A program made the translations under genes and the position numbers. From Apus apus (taxonomy: Eukaryota > Chordata > Aves > Apodiformes > Apodidae), in contig NC_067291.1 in assembly GCF_020740795.1 (NCBI RefSeq), forward strand, positions 19,581,780 through 19,645,779: 64,000 nt of DNA, written 5' to 3'. Each line of letters starts with the position of its first letter. Within the stretch, counting starts at the first letter, position 1. Below, piece by piece: positions 27,301 through 41,800 of the stretch. The notes under the pieces are model-generated. The model was not told the origin of the DNA. It did no database searches and saw only the letters and a program-made list of their open reading frames with translations.

Positions 27301-27900
27301 GTGGAAAAAGTGACTCAGTGTTGAAGGTTGTTCAGCTTGGGCTGTAGCTGTTCATGCTTGTAGTTCTGTGAGTTTCCATTCAGTCCCCTCTCATAGACAG
27401 TAGGGATTGAGAAGACTGAAATGAGCAACCTATTGCTAAGGCTCTGGGCTGAAAACCTGTGGTTTCAGACTCTGCCACTTTCCTGACTTCCAGGAATACA
27501 AAGCCTTTCTCTACTGAGAGGAGGGGATGAGCCTCCCAAGAGCAGCAGTGGAGGTAATTACTGGTCCTGGGTGAGAGGCCTGTGGTAGGACAGAGATGCT
27601 GTGGAGTGAGGCTCTGCACAACACTGATAAAACATGATATGTGACCCTTTCACTCATCCACCCTAAGGAAAGGGGGTCTGTAAGCAAAAGGGGTCTTGTA
27701 GGGGAGGCAGAAAAAACAGCAGCTCTGTTGGCTCCAGATACCTGGGTGATTTTCTCCCTGCTGCAGTGCATCCTCACAGCTGCCTGACTCGGGCGTTCTG
27801 TGGGTGGATCATGACCCTGGAACCTGCGGTCTTGGGCCTTTGTAGCTATACAGTAAATTCCCACTTATTTCCTTAGCTACTTGGTTGGGTTTTTTTTTTA
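24327..27900. other. Region upstream of LCTL
   Basis: This part must contain the LCTL promoter and 5' UTR, but no TATA box, CpG island or clear initiator was found. No exon, RNA gene or repeat was recognised. Confidence 0.5.
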
Positions 27901-27916
27901 TTTTTTTGAGCGGCGC

Positions 27917-27934
27917 TGGTGCCCTCTCGTGGTC
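27917..27934. promoter_or_regulatory. CTCF-like motif
   Basis: GGTGCCCTCTCGTGGTC resembles the reverse form of the CTCF core (GCGCCCTCTGGTGG). It is preceded by GCGGCGCT in otherwise AT-rich DNA. The call rests on motif similarity only. Confidence 0.35.
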
Positions 27935-30900
27935 AATGTTGTGAAAGAACATTAACATGAACAATGTTGACTGGTAGCATAAAGTCAGCAAAGATATTGT
28001 AGGTCGTAGCCTGCCTCTGAGCTCAGAGGAGAAAACGTGCGTTAAAACCACAGAGGGAATTCTTGCAGGATCTCCTTGTAGGTGTCTTGGTACCCTGGAT
28101 TGGCTTCTTAATCATCAGGATGGACCTTTTTGAAGCATGGAGAAGGTGATCTTTGAAAATCAATCAGCTCATGCACTCTGTGATTAATGATGCCCATGAG
28201 AGCCAGTATTGCACACAGCAGTCTGCCTACTGCAGATGAGTTTGGTGCTCAAGGCATGATTTTAGATCCTTGTCATGCATTTGGCATGCTCTGTCTCCTG
28301 CATTAGTTGTTCATTGTTCAATCAGAATTACACCTAAAAAACACACTAAAAGCAAAGGCTTTGGCATGCCAGGAAGAGAGACTGACTGTTGTGAGAACTG
28401 ACAGTGGAAGCAGACAAAGAGAGATCACTCCTCTTTATGGGTGAAAAGCTGAGGCCCGGGGAAATGGGACAGAAAAAGCAGAGGGAGTTTGTATCAAGCT
28501 GGATGGACAAGCCATTTGGCTGCTTTGGGGGTGAGCTGATGCATCACTGAAGTCATTTGGTGAATTGTCACTGACTTCAGAAGGAGTAAGCCTTTGGTGT
28601 GCTTGAAAACATGATTCTTTCAAACTACATGTAACTGCTAGAAACATGATGCTGTTCCACTCTGCAAGCTGTGCTTGCATAGGTTTGCTTCTCTTAACAC
28701 AATCTTTTTCTGTGATGGTTTCCCAGTTTTCTGCATTAAAGCCCAGCTACAAAAAAAAAAATAAAATCATGAGATATTTACATTGCTAAAGCTTGGTCAT
28801 TTTTTCCTCTTGTTTAATCCTGGAAAAAGTTTTATTAGCAGCAGTTTTTAAAATGTGCCAGAAACACATCAAGGCTATAAAATCCTTTATTTTGCTTTAT
28901 TGGTAAAAAGAATGTTAAAAAAATGTACTCAATGGAATCCCTCCAAAATTGCCCAATGATTGCAGTTAAATAACCTGGAAAGTAGGTTATGCAATGGACT
29001 CACTACAGTGGGTTGTGAAGTCAGGGGACAGTCACCACTGACTCCCGGTTTAGAGCTTATCTGCTGTTGTCTGCAGCCTGGAGTGGATCTTCAGCCATAA
29101 ATGATGTAGATATTTATGTATTGCTGCAGAAATACTTTGTGACTCTATCACCACAACTTTGGCACAAACCCCAACAGCTTAAACGAATTAATACTTATCC
29201 TCCCACTTAATTTTCTCTTTATGCTACACTTCATGTTGCAAAACCTCTTATCTCTAGATAGACAATCAGAGATGGAGTCACCCATAATAGCAGATACCAT
29301 AAAACTGGTATTGATTTGCTTTTTCCTTTTAGTCCTTATGTTTTGCCTAGGCTGATGAAAAAGTAGAAGCTGTCTTTCTAATTCCCTGGCAGCTGTTCAG
29401 ACAACTAGACCAAATAATTCTCAAACAATTGTAACCTATCTCCCCAGTTTCCTGATTCTTTGTTCTTCTGGGCTGCACTCCCTTTCAAACCCTGAATAGG
29501 CCTTTTCTGTCTCAGAGAGAAAAATCCTTTCTTTTTATACAGTGACCAGAAAACCACGTAATTTTTCCAGTGTGTGGTCTGCTGCAACTACCCTGAGATA
29601 CTGGAGATTTTTCAAAATCAAAACAAAACCCACTTACAATTGTTCTTGGAACAAGAACACTTGTATAACTGTGCTTGTATTTTTCTGTGTTACAAAATGA
29701 CTTTCGTTGCATTATGGTAGCTGTTTTTGGAAACTTTTTGTCTAATGCTCCACTGTACTAATGGCCTGGACTTGCTTTTCAGAGAAAAATAGAAAATTGG
29801 AAGTAAGTGAAACGAGGATGCCTGGCTTTACAGTTAATCATATTGCTTTGACTTTAAACAGTTGGAGGAATATACTTGTTAATAGAGAAAATGTTTGGAA
29901 CTGTTTCTTCTGGAGTGAATTCTAAAGGCAGTAAGGAAATGTGGGAGATGCATTTTATTGCCTGTAAAAAGAGATCCTGCACACTGAAGGCTTATTCTGC
30001 TCTAAAAAGCCTGGTTTTGAACTTGCATATATACACCAGGGTTGCCCAGTGACTTTAGAATAAAGATTGCTAGCTTTTCCAGGCTTAGGGCCATTTTTAT
30101 TTCTTACGTTATTTTTTTTTTTTTTTTAGCCAGACTTATCTGATCATATTTGCACAGCTCTGCCCTTTACCCAATAAACTGGTTGACCTGACCTTGTTAT
30201 ATGTCTTTTCCCCAGCTCTTTATGCCACCAGCTGACCTGATCTGCTGACAAGCCTGCCTTCCCTTGGACTACCAGGAGGTTCAACACCCCTTCCGGAGCA
30301 TCTGGGATGAACCATTAGCAGAATTTTAACATGCAACTGTTTGGAACTCAGTTTGACAGAGGTATTTCTGGCCTCCCACCAATCTCGTATCTTGGGAAAT
30401 CTATGGACAGGTTCTGAAGACAGTCTTCATCTTAAGCAAGCCTCCAGAAGTTTGGAAGATCTTGTGTTTCAGCTGTGATCTCTGAGATGAGGTTAAGATA
30501 GGTAAATCTGAAACTTGCACCGTATATTTTAGCAGAAAGCTAGTTCTATCATACTTTATGCCCACTGGGCACACTAAATAGCTGTGATCAGTAACTACTG
30601 GTTTTACTGGGTTTATTTGTGGAAAAACTGTCACATTTGAGAATCTGCCATTTCTGTTTTGCAAAAAAAAGATTGTAGAGGCTGGTGAGAAGAGAGTAAA
30701 TCTGCAGAATCTATTCTAGTTGTACTAAAAGCTCACATTCTAAAGATCTCATTTTTAAATAAGCTCATAAGTCATCTATTCTTAATAATGTTTCTTGTTG
30801 CATGTAGAAAGGTGCAGAAACTTCCCCCTTTCGTAGAACCCTGTTCTCCCAAATGGTCAGAACTCCTGAGGTTTTGCACTGCTAGTGAAAGGTACCTACT

Positions 30901-33900
30901 GGCTGTTCAATGCCCAAGCTCAGTGGATGGTTTAAAATCCCAGCCATGATATATAATAAATGACAGATGTTAGAGATACTCCTGGGTGCAATGAAGAAGG
31001 TCACAGAAGTTTGCTTCTAAAAATCAATTTTAATTTATCTTTTCCTGCTGACAGCTTCATGCTACGAGTTGGCCTCCATTTGATGTGAACACTGAGAAGC
31101 TGCTGCAGGCTACCACTGATTGGAATTTACTTGTATTAGTCTTAATTGCATGCTCTACCATCATCTGTTTGCAATCACAAAGAGGAAGCTTCTGAAGCTT
31201 GGGAATGAGAGAAAATGAAGTGTCTTGACAACTACAAAACACTGAGGATGCTTTTGGAGCTCTTCCCATCACTGTTTGTGAGTATCAACAAAAAGGCACA
31301 GTTATTTGTTTTTTTTCCCATGTCCATCTTTACACTGCACCCATAACATAAATACATACAACTAGGAGTAGTGATAATTAATGAAGGTCCCTAAGCACTC
31401 TAAGCTGATAATGAGTAAGAGTTCATGAATTGTTTTGGAAGGGGTTGAATTGGTTCATTATTGAATTAGATCATTAGTAAAATCATACTATTGTTCTCTT
31501 TATGGATGTTCAGCTTATGAAACATTCAAATTTGGTGCTTCTGGCTGTCCAGTTTAACTACCAGTTTTGAAGCAAACCCTTGAACATTTTTTCTTGAATG
31601 GTGCCCTAGAAGATAAGACATGAGTCCTTTTCACATGCAGCAGGCAGACACAAAGTCTGAGGAAGTGGACAGCTGAAGCACCTTAATAGCCAAAGACACT
31701 GAGACCACTTTTGCTTCTGCTCAGGTCAGGAGGTTTAGGCTGGGGATTGTAGAGCATCCAGCTGTGATCCAGTGAGGGGCAGCACTGGGAGAGTTGGGGC
31801 AGAGGTGGGGGGGCCAGGCTGCCCTTGGGCTGGATGCCTCAGCCCCTCACCTGTGAAATGGTTGCAATGCTGGTCACACCCATTCCACAGAACACGGAAA
31901 AATGTGAATGGCCAGTGCTGCATAGAGTGCCAGGTAGGTGGGAATCTGTTACTTATGAATGGACTACTACTACTAGTTCAGCAGTAGGAATTTGTTTCTG
32001 CCTGTCCAATACCTGTGGAGAACAGCAGCAAAGGAGTAGAAAAGGCAATTTGTAGCCTCAGGATAGCTGCCAATAGGAGTGGAGTGTCAGGTCTGCCAGG
32101 GAAAGGAGGAATTTACTGATATGAGCACGGTCTGGGAGATCTACTTCCTAACCTGCCAGGCTCCTTATTTCGTAAGTAGACTTCATGGGGAGAATGTCAA
32201 GATGAACTAGGATAATCTCAGTTCTTGTACAGCTCAGGTGAGCTCCTATAGGTGGCATGGCCTGGTACTTGTTGTAGCTTATTTATTAAAAAAAAAAAAA
32301 GCCAACAAAAAACCCTCAAAAAGCAATGGCTTTTACTTTTGCCCTTTCAAGGATCAGTTTCAGAGATGAAGCCTTACTGCAATTCATTAGCAGCTTCAAC
32401 TCCAGAGGAATATGAGGTGATGCCAATGAAGATTTAATGTATCCTTGAAGTGAAATACCTGCCCTGATGCTCTGCTGTATCACAGCCCCCTTGCTGTTTT
32501 GGGGACTGATCCAAAGCTGACTTAGTAGAAAGTAGTAGAAAGTCTAGCAAATTCCAGCAAGGTCTGGATGAGGTTCTGAGAGTGTTTGGTGCTTGGTGAT
32601 GTGAAGGGTTAACATTTCAGGAACATTTTTTCCATTTTAGGCAGTGAAAAAGGGAATAATGCAAATAATTAATTGAAACATTGTTCTGAATCAGATAATG
32701 TGTTTATTAAAATTAACAAAAAACAAACCCACAACCCTCAGCTGAAATTGGGTCCAAGCTCAGAAGAGCACGAAGAGATGCAGCTAGAAGCTTTATGAGA
32801 TTCTTGTATTAAACTTGACCAGATGTTGGCAGTAAGATGATTATACTCTGTAATTTGTACCTTGTATAGTGGCAACTGTTCCATCACCATAGCTTCCCAA
32901 GGCATGTAGATGAAGCAACGCTGACTTTTGTTTCCCAGTGTATTAGTGAGCCTGTATTCATTCCTTTGACAGGCATTTTTGCATGGTTGAGGCCATCAGA
33001 TGGATAGCAGGTGGTCTCTGAATCGGGTTGAGGACCTGGGTGTGTCTAAACCAGGTTAAATAATGATACAAGGCTTGTGAGTTTCTGTGGATTCTGAGTG
33101 TTAGTGCTAGTATCTGTCAAAATGGAACATCTCTGAGCTTTAGGTCCAGCCCTCAGAGTTTGTCCACTTTCAGAGAGAACACACAGTTCCTTGTGTCTTG
33201 CTACTGAACTCATTCTTCCTCAAGTTTCCTGTCTGTAAAACAGGACTGGAAATAGAATCTTCCTTCCTGAAAGACTTAACTGCAAAATGTCTTGTGATCC
33301 TCATGCTGGAACAACTGAATTATTGCATCAATGTCTTTGAGGAAGCGATTATTTTTTCCCCTGCTGTGTTTGTACAACACTTAATTAATTGAGTGAAGTT
33401 CATGTCTGCAATGGAAGACCCCTGGTAGTAGTCCAACTGATTTGTACTGAGCTGCAGAACTAACATTGCTAGAGGATAATGGTGGGTGGGAGGATGGACT
33501 TATCATCCAGACAGTCACATCGACTTCTCCCTTTATAAATTAGAGGCCTTACCTTAGACTAGGAGGTGTTACAGTGGGGTAACTTACACTGTGAATTAGG
33601 CTTGTTGTTGTAAATCCAGAGCAGAAGATAGGCTGAAAAGTAGTGGTTCCAGTTAGGGCTGATTTATTTTGCTTTCATAAACTTTTTAAACTTCAGAATA
33701 GCCTTGAATTAAAGAAGAAAGCCATTGTAAGTCACAAGACTGTCTTGATCCACTGCAGGTTGTAGCAGTGTCAGTATTTCAAGTAGCTGCATTCTAGTAT
33801 ATTTATGGTGGTATTTTTAAAGATGCTGATAAATGATACTTAAGATCATGTTTGTCAACTTTCATTTTACATCAAATCAAAAAAGAATCTTAGTTACAAT

Positions 33901-35640
33901 CATGGGTGAAAGTACTTGAACTTGAAATAATCTGAATTTAACACTTTTTTTTTTTAAAGAGCTACATTCTTTACAATGAATATTCCAGTAATGCCAAAAA
34001 TATTAATTCCAAAATATATTTGTAATAACAATGCTAAAGCCTCCAGATGTGCCAAACTTTCAGCCTTGTGGATATGAACTGTAAGCACTGTACATTTTTC
34101 TTTCAGCCATCAGTTCCTCTCCTCTGAAGACAGAGTACCATTAAGGAGCAGTTTGAGATAACCAATATGAACCAGAAGAGCACAAAGACATCCTGATGGC
34201 TGCCAGAACAGTAAGTTAGGTTTTTTGTAAATATATCTAACATAAGCATTTTTCTTTAGGACTATAATGTCAAACAAGTGGTCTGACATATAGGATCATA
34301 AAGTGACTTCCTTGAGAGATTATGCAGGTGGGACTGCAGGCTTGCATAAACTTGAAAAATGTATTTCTCAAGTGGGTTTCACCCTGGTGGAAGATCTTGA
34401 GGTAACTTTTTTAAAGAGATGATGTCTCAAAGGAAGAGTTGATTTGTAGCTTAGATCCAAATCAAAAGGATGGATGTAAATTGTCTTGTTTGTGAGAAGA
34501 ATGGTTATGTAGTCTTTGAATTAGAGTTTATTTAAAATGTTCCTGATGGTTGAATAGCTGCTGAAAAAGAACATGAACACTATTGTGCTCAAAGAAAAAT
34601 CCTACAGGTGGTTTCAGGTTTTTTTTGCAATCATATATGACTACTTTTTCAGTTTTGGGTGTATATACATAATCACATGAATGTACACTGCTAAATAAGG
34701 CATGCAAACCGATCTAGGCAGTAATTTGTTTTTCTTTTAAATTGCAAATTTCACTGGGAATCTTCCAAAATCAAGTGAGCTAGGAATAATTTCAATCTAG
34801 CCTTAAACTTCTATGTTGCTTGGCTCCAGACTAGGCCTTGCTTGTTTTTTGCCCAGTGGTCTTAGAAGGAGGTTCTTAAAAGCACAGAAAACAAGGTTTG
34901 CAAATGCTATGGATCATCCTGAAAGGAAACAGATGGTTTCTCACACACAGAGCTCATGGCAGTAGAAGTTTTGGAGCTCTCTCTTAGAGAAATGGGGTTT
35001 TGTTACCACTGGTTTGCTAAAAACAAGAATATATTATACACTGTATTGCATTCAGATGATCTCATACTAATCAAAACAATCTTGTGGGACCTCTGATTCT
35101 GATTAAGGTCTGGGGCTGAAGGGACCATGCTGCCACCATACCTCATTGGCAGGGGCTTTGTCATGAGACATTTGTTATGTTTTTGGAGGAAATATTTCTG
35201 TGATAAGTGTTATATTAAAACCCACAAGGATATGAATAATTCTGTTTTCAGTGAAGAGTTTAAACTGCATGCTATAAATAAAACCCAGGCCACACACTGA
35301 CTCAAAAAGGTAGAAAAAACAATACTGGATAGCTCTGCTCATCCTGCCCAATAAATGGGGTGAGGCCATGGGGAAAAACATCTCTTAATTGTGTCACACA
35401 GGAGAAGTGAATTAGAACTGCACAAGGCAACCTTAATTCTGGTGTTTCCAGCTCTTGAATACTTGACTTTTCAACCTTAGTATAGGTGGGTGGAGAGGTG
35501 GTTATTATTTTTGTTTTGTTTGTCATTATGCAGCTAAATTGCACTTGAAGTTACTTGGTGTTTTAAAATTTATTCTGCTAGTACATTCCATCTACTTCAT
35601 CTCAATTGCTGTTTTCTAAACTGAACCAGGAGTGACAAAT
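27935..35640. other. Gene-free AT-rich region
   Basis: I see no coding exon with flanking splice sites and family similarity, no structured RNA and no recognisable transposon. Short homopolymers occur (for example T-runs near 30110 and an A-run near 32288). Confidence 0.5.
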
Positions 35641-35890
35641 TCTCCCTTAAAATGATTCTTTCACCCATTGTGAAAAGAGGCTGTGAGCTGCCATCTTCAC
35701 TTTCTGGTCATAAAACTCCAGCATCAAAGATCAGCAAAGCTCCTGAAACAAACAGGCGCCCCAAGGGAAACGGAGTGGCCTCCAAAGCAATTGCAGCAGT
35801 GACATCAGCCCTGGGGTATTTTCATCTTGGCTGTTCCATCAACGTGCAGTCAATAAGGGGCAGCAGAGCCAGCACACGCTGACTCGCTCC
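35641..35890. other. CpG-enriched open segment, possible conserved non-coding element
   Basis: This stretch is richer in CpG than its surroundings (GGCGCC, AACGTG, CACGCTGACTCGC) and carries a 76-codon open frame on the plus strand. The predicted peptide resembles no family I know, so a regulatory element is as likely as a gene. Confidence 0.25.
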
Positions 35891-38800
35891 ATAGCTCCCC
35901 TGCTGGGAACATCTCTCTTTGTAAGAAACTCACAGAAAGTAGTAGGTCCAAAAATTAAAGGTTGTTCCCTATGGAAGGCCTTGCACCCAAGGGCCACACA
36001 GGGCTCAGTGAGCAACACCGTTCTGCAGCTCAGCCTTGTCAGCCTGCAGGTTCACTCATCATTAACTTCTCTGGCTCCTGGACATCAGCCTTTATGGATC
36101 TTGGACACCTCAAGTGTTGAATGGCCAACTGCCATCTGAAAACCACTCCTGATGTTGCTGTTGACCCATTCAGAGAAGCTGAAAAACTCGTTTTATCTGT
36201 TGTACATAGTTTCCTAGGGTAGAATGTCATGATCACAATGCCACTCTCCACTTCAAAGTACTGTAAAGGCTATAGATGAAAAAGGACCTTTAGCACCTAA
36301 GCATTTTAGCTCCTAAGGATTACTGGTAATCCTCTAAGATTCCTTTAACACCACCTAAAAGAATTCTGGCACTGCAATCCCTACTTTAGAGATGGGAAGT
36401 GGATGCACTGGGCGTGATGAGAACTAGTTTTGAGCTTTCTTAGCATAGCAGAGGTGGGATAGGAACAGAGGAATACATTGTTGTTCCTTAGCTGGGATGT
36501 TTTAGCTCTTCTCTCCTGGGTTGTACCTTCTGGGAAGAAAGTATTTTTCCCCAACATTCTCCCATCTCCTTACTAATGTCTTGCCATGTAGAAATAATAT
36601 TTGGAATTTGAGATTGTGCCTTCTGAAGTGGCTTCCATCTTGCTGTCCCCCTAAGAGAACTTTAACCTTTTTTGAATTATCATGTTCAGCTAATTTAAAA
36701 TCCCTAAAAAAACCAAGTCCCCTTGTATTTATATGCACTGCAGCAAAGTGTACCTTTAAGGAGAAAACATTGCTTCACTGTGACTATCTGAATTTATTGG
36801 CTATTAGAAGTCTTATAGTGTGTGGCTCACATTTTTGAACTCTGATTTCAAGCTTAATGTGGTCAGGAAATATAAAAATACGTTTATGTCATCTACTAAA
36901 AATCTCAACCTATGTAACTGCTAGTCTAACCAAATCTGTGTTTATGTTGGAGATGAATGATGGGTTTGTAGCTGCCTGTGTTTCTAGCCAGGCTGAATGG
37001 AATGATTCTGCAACAGAACTATGTGTGTCTTTTTTTTCTTTTTAACTTCTTTTTATTTACTGCACGTGGCAGCTATTTCCTTCCTCCTAGAACCCACTGC
37101 CCAGTTCTCATGGCAGGGCAGCTGTCAGACTCCTATCAAGCTGTGTACGTGGAGTGATGTGATTTATTGAATTGTTCAAGGTCATAAAAATTCAGGCAAA
37201 TATTTTGTGCCTGCTGATACCTGTTCACTGTTGCAAGCTTGGATTAGATTTGCTTTTCTAAGTCTTTGGAGCCTGCACATCAGCTGATACTTGCACAAGC
37301 TTTCCTTGTGTAATAATCTTGGAGAAAATATCTTGGGAAATAATTTCTCAGACATTTGATAACTAGATGTTCAAACAGGATGTGAGATCCCATTCTGTCC
37401 CTCGGTAATAGCTGGTTAGGAAGAAACTGCCAGGATAGGTACCAAAGGAGAAGGATCACGCTGGGGATTATCTTCCTCAAAGATGCACAGGCTTCTTAAG
37501 GTGTGACATTTGGTGGTCCTGAACAGCCGCAACATGTCAGCAAAATGATTCCCTATAAGGTGTTTCCCATCCTGAAAACTGATTTCTTTAGTCTTTTCCC
37601 AAAGAGGTGAACGGATCCATATTATTTCTGTATTCAGGACTGTAGGGGCTGGGAGGAGTTCACTGCTCTGACACCATCAGAGCACAGGGAAGAGCTCCTC
37701 TGAATCTGAGCAGTCAGCAAGTTGCCTACACCAACAGGCCTTGTAGATTTTTGTTTTCAAGCGCTGTGTGTTTTTTTCTAAAAGATATCTCCACACCTCT
37801 TGTGTTCCACCAGATTTCTTGAGCCACCCATCAATGAGTTACAAAGACTCAGACTAAATTCACTTACCCTGCATGCACCCCTTCTATCCCTTTTTTATGC
37901 CTCAGATTAATTTTATGGCACATTTTTCACTGTCTCTAGGAGGCTCTCCAGGACAGGAGGGTAGGAACAAGACAATCTCCATTCTGTGAGCTCCCATTTT
38001 TACTGGTCATGCTTAAAAGATTTACATAAAAAGAGTAGGTGCTGATTGTTCATCATCAGAGACCCATTGAAAGAAAAAAGACTTGGAAACAGATGAGCTT
38101 TGCTCTTTCAGGTTCTGCTCTAGATTGAAAATTGAGGAGAAAAATGATTTAGTGAATTAAAATGAAGCTGGTAAAAGACAGTGGGGAAGGACTCAGAGAA
38201 GCTCTGGGAAGCCTCTTGGAAAGAAAATTAGGGGTTTGAGTATTTTTTTCTCCTGAGGTAATATCTAATATCAGATCAAACATTGTAGGAAGAAAGTAAT
38301 CTTGCATAAAACACCTGAACAAGTGACTTGCAGTCTTTGTGAACTGCAGGTGCCTAAAATTTTCCAGAGGAGAGGGCTACACCTCTGTAGGAAGTTGTAG
38401 CCTTCTGACAACAGGCTCTTCTGTCGCAGTCCTGTTTTACAGGTTCTTCAGAAGTAGCCCCAAACTCCAGCTGATTCTGTGAACCAGAGGCTGGAAAGAA
38501 CTGTTTTGCATAGTAAAGACCACGTATGCTTTTTTGCAAGGGGCACAAAGAACTCTTGTATCATTTTTCCAGTCAAGGGTCCCTTGATAAACACTTTGCA
38601 GGAGGACATTTCCCTGTTGATCTCAAGTGACATGCTTGAGTAAACCGTGTCAGATGGGCTGCAGCAGCTTCCCTTCTGTTACCTTATTTTCCTCAAGCTG
38701 TGTGTTGTTTTTTTTTTTGTACACTTGGACTGTTTCTGGGATGAAATAATACAGTGATCTCAGCTGACCTTTTATTTACCGTAAGAAGCAGGTCTGAGTC

Positions 38801-41800
38801 CCCTGAGCTGAGGTTTTTGGCTGTAATTTCCTGGAGCAGGTACAGCTGAGGCGCTTCCGTTGCTGGGACTGGCTCTGCAACGGGCAAGCCCTCTTGGCAT
38901 CAGGACACTTAACCTTTTGTTTCAGCACATTTCCCATCCTGTGTAGGTGGACAATGAATACTAATATGATGCAAATTATTTCCTTTTAAATGTGAAGACT
39001 CCCTGATTAAAACCACACTGTCCAGGAGCTCTGGGTCTGTTCTGTTGGTATGGAACAGAAACGCCCTTGTTGCCTTTGACTTCAGTGATTGCAGATCAAA
39101 CTCGTAGTTTCAAATAGGTTGCAAGTACTTTTTCTTTTGAAACTGAGGGTGAATTACCAACTCACTAAATAAGGTGTGAAGAAGATAGAGCCAAAAAAAA
39201 AAAAGCCGGGAGGATATGTGGAAAAAATTCTGAGGGGGTGGGGAAAAGTGTTAAATGTCTTACTTGAGAGTCCAGAAGTTGTCAGAAAATTAGAAGCTGG
39301 GATTGGTGGAAGATCTATTTAAACTCCTTTTGATATAAGAAAGAGAAGAACTGATGAAAAGCTAAATTGCTGTACCTGGGAGAAAGCTGGGGCTTCCATG
39401 ATGTCTTGGGTTTGATGTATTCTGACATGGTCTGGATCAGGCAGCTACCTTCTTAGCTACTGAGGAGGTTACACCCTGGGATTATTCACCCTGTCAGGAA
39501 ATAATGTTTTAAGTATCTTTCTTTGGGTTTCCATGTCTTATCTACATTGCTTCTGCCTTCATATCTGAAGACACTTAAAACAACATTATTATGTGTTGCA
39601 GAACTAAAAATAATATGGATATACAGAGTTGGGGAGTACTTTCATGAGGCTATTTTTAATTCATATTGGCACTCATTTAGATTAAAAAATAATTTATTTA
39701 TATATATATATATACACACATCTCTGTCAGGTACCAGAACTCTGCTGACCCTGCAGTTTTAGTATGCTGTCCTCCTAGTTTGTTTTTGTTGAAAGAAAGA
39801 GACTCTAAAAATGTGGGAGAGCATAGCTCATTCTAATAAATATTTTCTAATTAAGATGTTTTCGTGAGTGCCATCACCCAGCAAACAATCCTAATGCTCT
39901 AGAGGGACCATAAGTGTGTGTAGAGTTACCAGCCCAGGCCCCTGTTGGGGTCTAGGCAGTTTTAAAGGAGCTGCCATGTTTGCTGTAGGGATTCAGCCAT
40001 CTCTGGGGTAGAACTTCCAGTTGTTTTAACAATTATGTATGAGGATTAGCAGCCAAGTCTTCCATATTCTCAGCTCCCTAATTGCATACTGTGAACACAA
40101 AACCCCACCGGTTTGGATAGGCTTTATTTATGGGTGTGCTTGAAAGAAAACCAGCCAGCAATGATGCCTACCAAGTGACTCCATGTAGAAAAATGTGACA
40201 GTGCTGTGATCCTGGGCTTTAACACCAACAGAAATGGGGAGGCTGCTGTTCTGAATGGGCTGTCTCTGGAGTATCCACTTTATGAAAGTTCTTTGACTCC
40301 TACAAGGATTTCTGTATAAGTGAGTTGTAAAATAGCCTCGGTCTCCTGAGCTCTTTTGCCTTGTCCTGCCACAGTAATCTCATCTAACAGCGCTAGTTTG
40401 GGAAAGGAGCCATAAAGGAAAAAAAAAAGTACAGGCTCCTTTTGTAGCTAATAACTTCCTTTAATTGGTAATTAAGCTGCCTGCTACTTATAAATGTCAA
40501 TAAAGGTCAAAATATTTAGAAGCAGAATCATTTTAGTGGCTTCCCATTTCTCGTTGCATAAGCTGCCTGCTCAGACCACACACACGCACATTTGAAGATG
40601 GTTAAGATTTCAGAGACTTGGTCTTCCCACCAAATTCTTATATAAAGTGGCCCAGAAGGGGACAGGGCAGCTTCAGTCAATAGGAGGGAGGATGTGAACT
40701 GAGTCTACTGGGTGAGCATTCCTCACATTTTGGAATCCCACCGCAGGCGCTGGGGCTGAATCAGACAAGGGGCTGGCCAGATGGTGCACTCGTTTACTCT
40801 TTAATTCAGGGAAAGGGGGGTTGCATCTGATCCATGTGCAAAATGACTCAAGGAAAAGCTGCCTGGTAACAGATTAAATACCAATGGCAGCTTGAAAATG
40901 AGAATTAGTATGAATCCTGTTGTTTCTATTGAGCAGAGAAAAATACAGAGGGTTCTCTTGGTTTTACTTGCAGTTCTTGAGTTAACAGGTACAAATACTT
41001 TATTTTCACTGCATGAATCTGCTGATCTTGTGAGCAGATTCTTCCCACTGAAATTAATCAGTTTACAAGGGGGCAAGTGAGGGGACATTTGGCTTTGAAG
41101 AGTGCAGAGAATGTATTCCCAGGGGGATCTTTGATCTTTTTATGGTGTTTTGTTGGTTTTTTTTTAGTGTGTGTTTCTTGCAGGGACCTGGTGTTTTGCA
41201 AATGAGAGCAGCAGAGACTAGGTTTTACATTACACTGTTAGAATATGGCCTCCTTTTAATGCTTTCCCAAAACATCTTCAAGCAGCTCAGTCTAATTTAC
41301 CATTCCATGAGCTTGCCACAGAAAATAGGGTGGGTGGGTATGTTTTTGCGTGTGCAAGTGCAAATACATCTGTATGTTAAATGAAATCTGATGCTGCTGT
41401 GAGGCACATCTAATTCGTGCCTCTCACTGTGTTGCATCTAGGACCGTTCACCAGCACCTGCCCCTCTCCATGACCTCTAGTTCTGGTGGACATGAGACCT
41501 GTGTTCAGACAAGTCCAATCAGCAAACACATTGTGAAGGTTAGTTGTCCCTTTCATGACAGATGTCTCAGTATTGTCCCTTGTCTTCTCCTGTGGTTCCC
41601 TGTGCCAAATGTATTGCATGTGGGAGTAGGAGTGGCTTGGTGAAAGAGTTGTTGTCACAGTCCCTACAAAGATGTCAACTGATTACAGATCTCTGACTTT
41701 TAGAAGAAAGCAAGAGATTTGGAGTCCTCTTCCATATTTCAGTCCTTAGTGGCCAAGGACTCCATAAGGATTGTCCTTTTCCCTCCTTCTGGCTAGTGGA

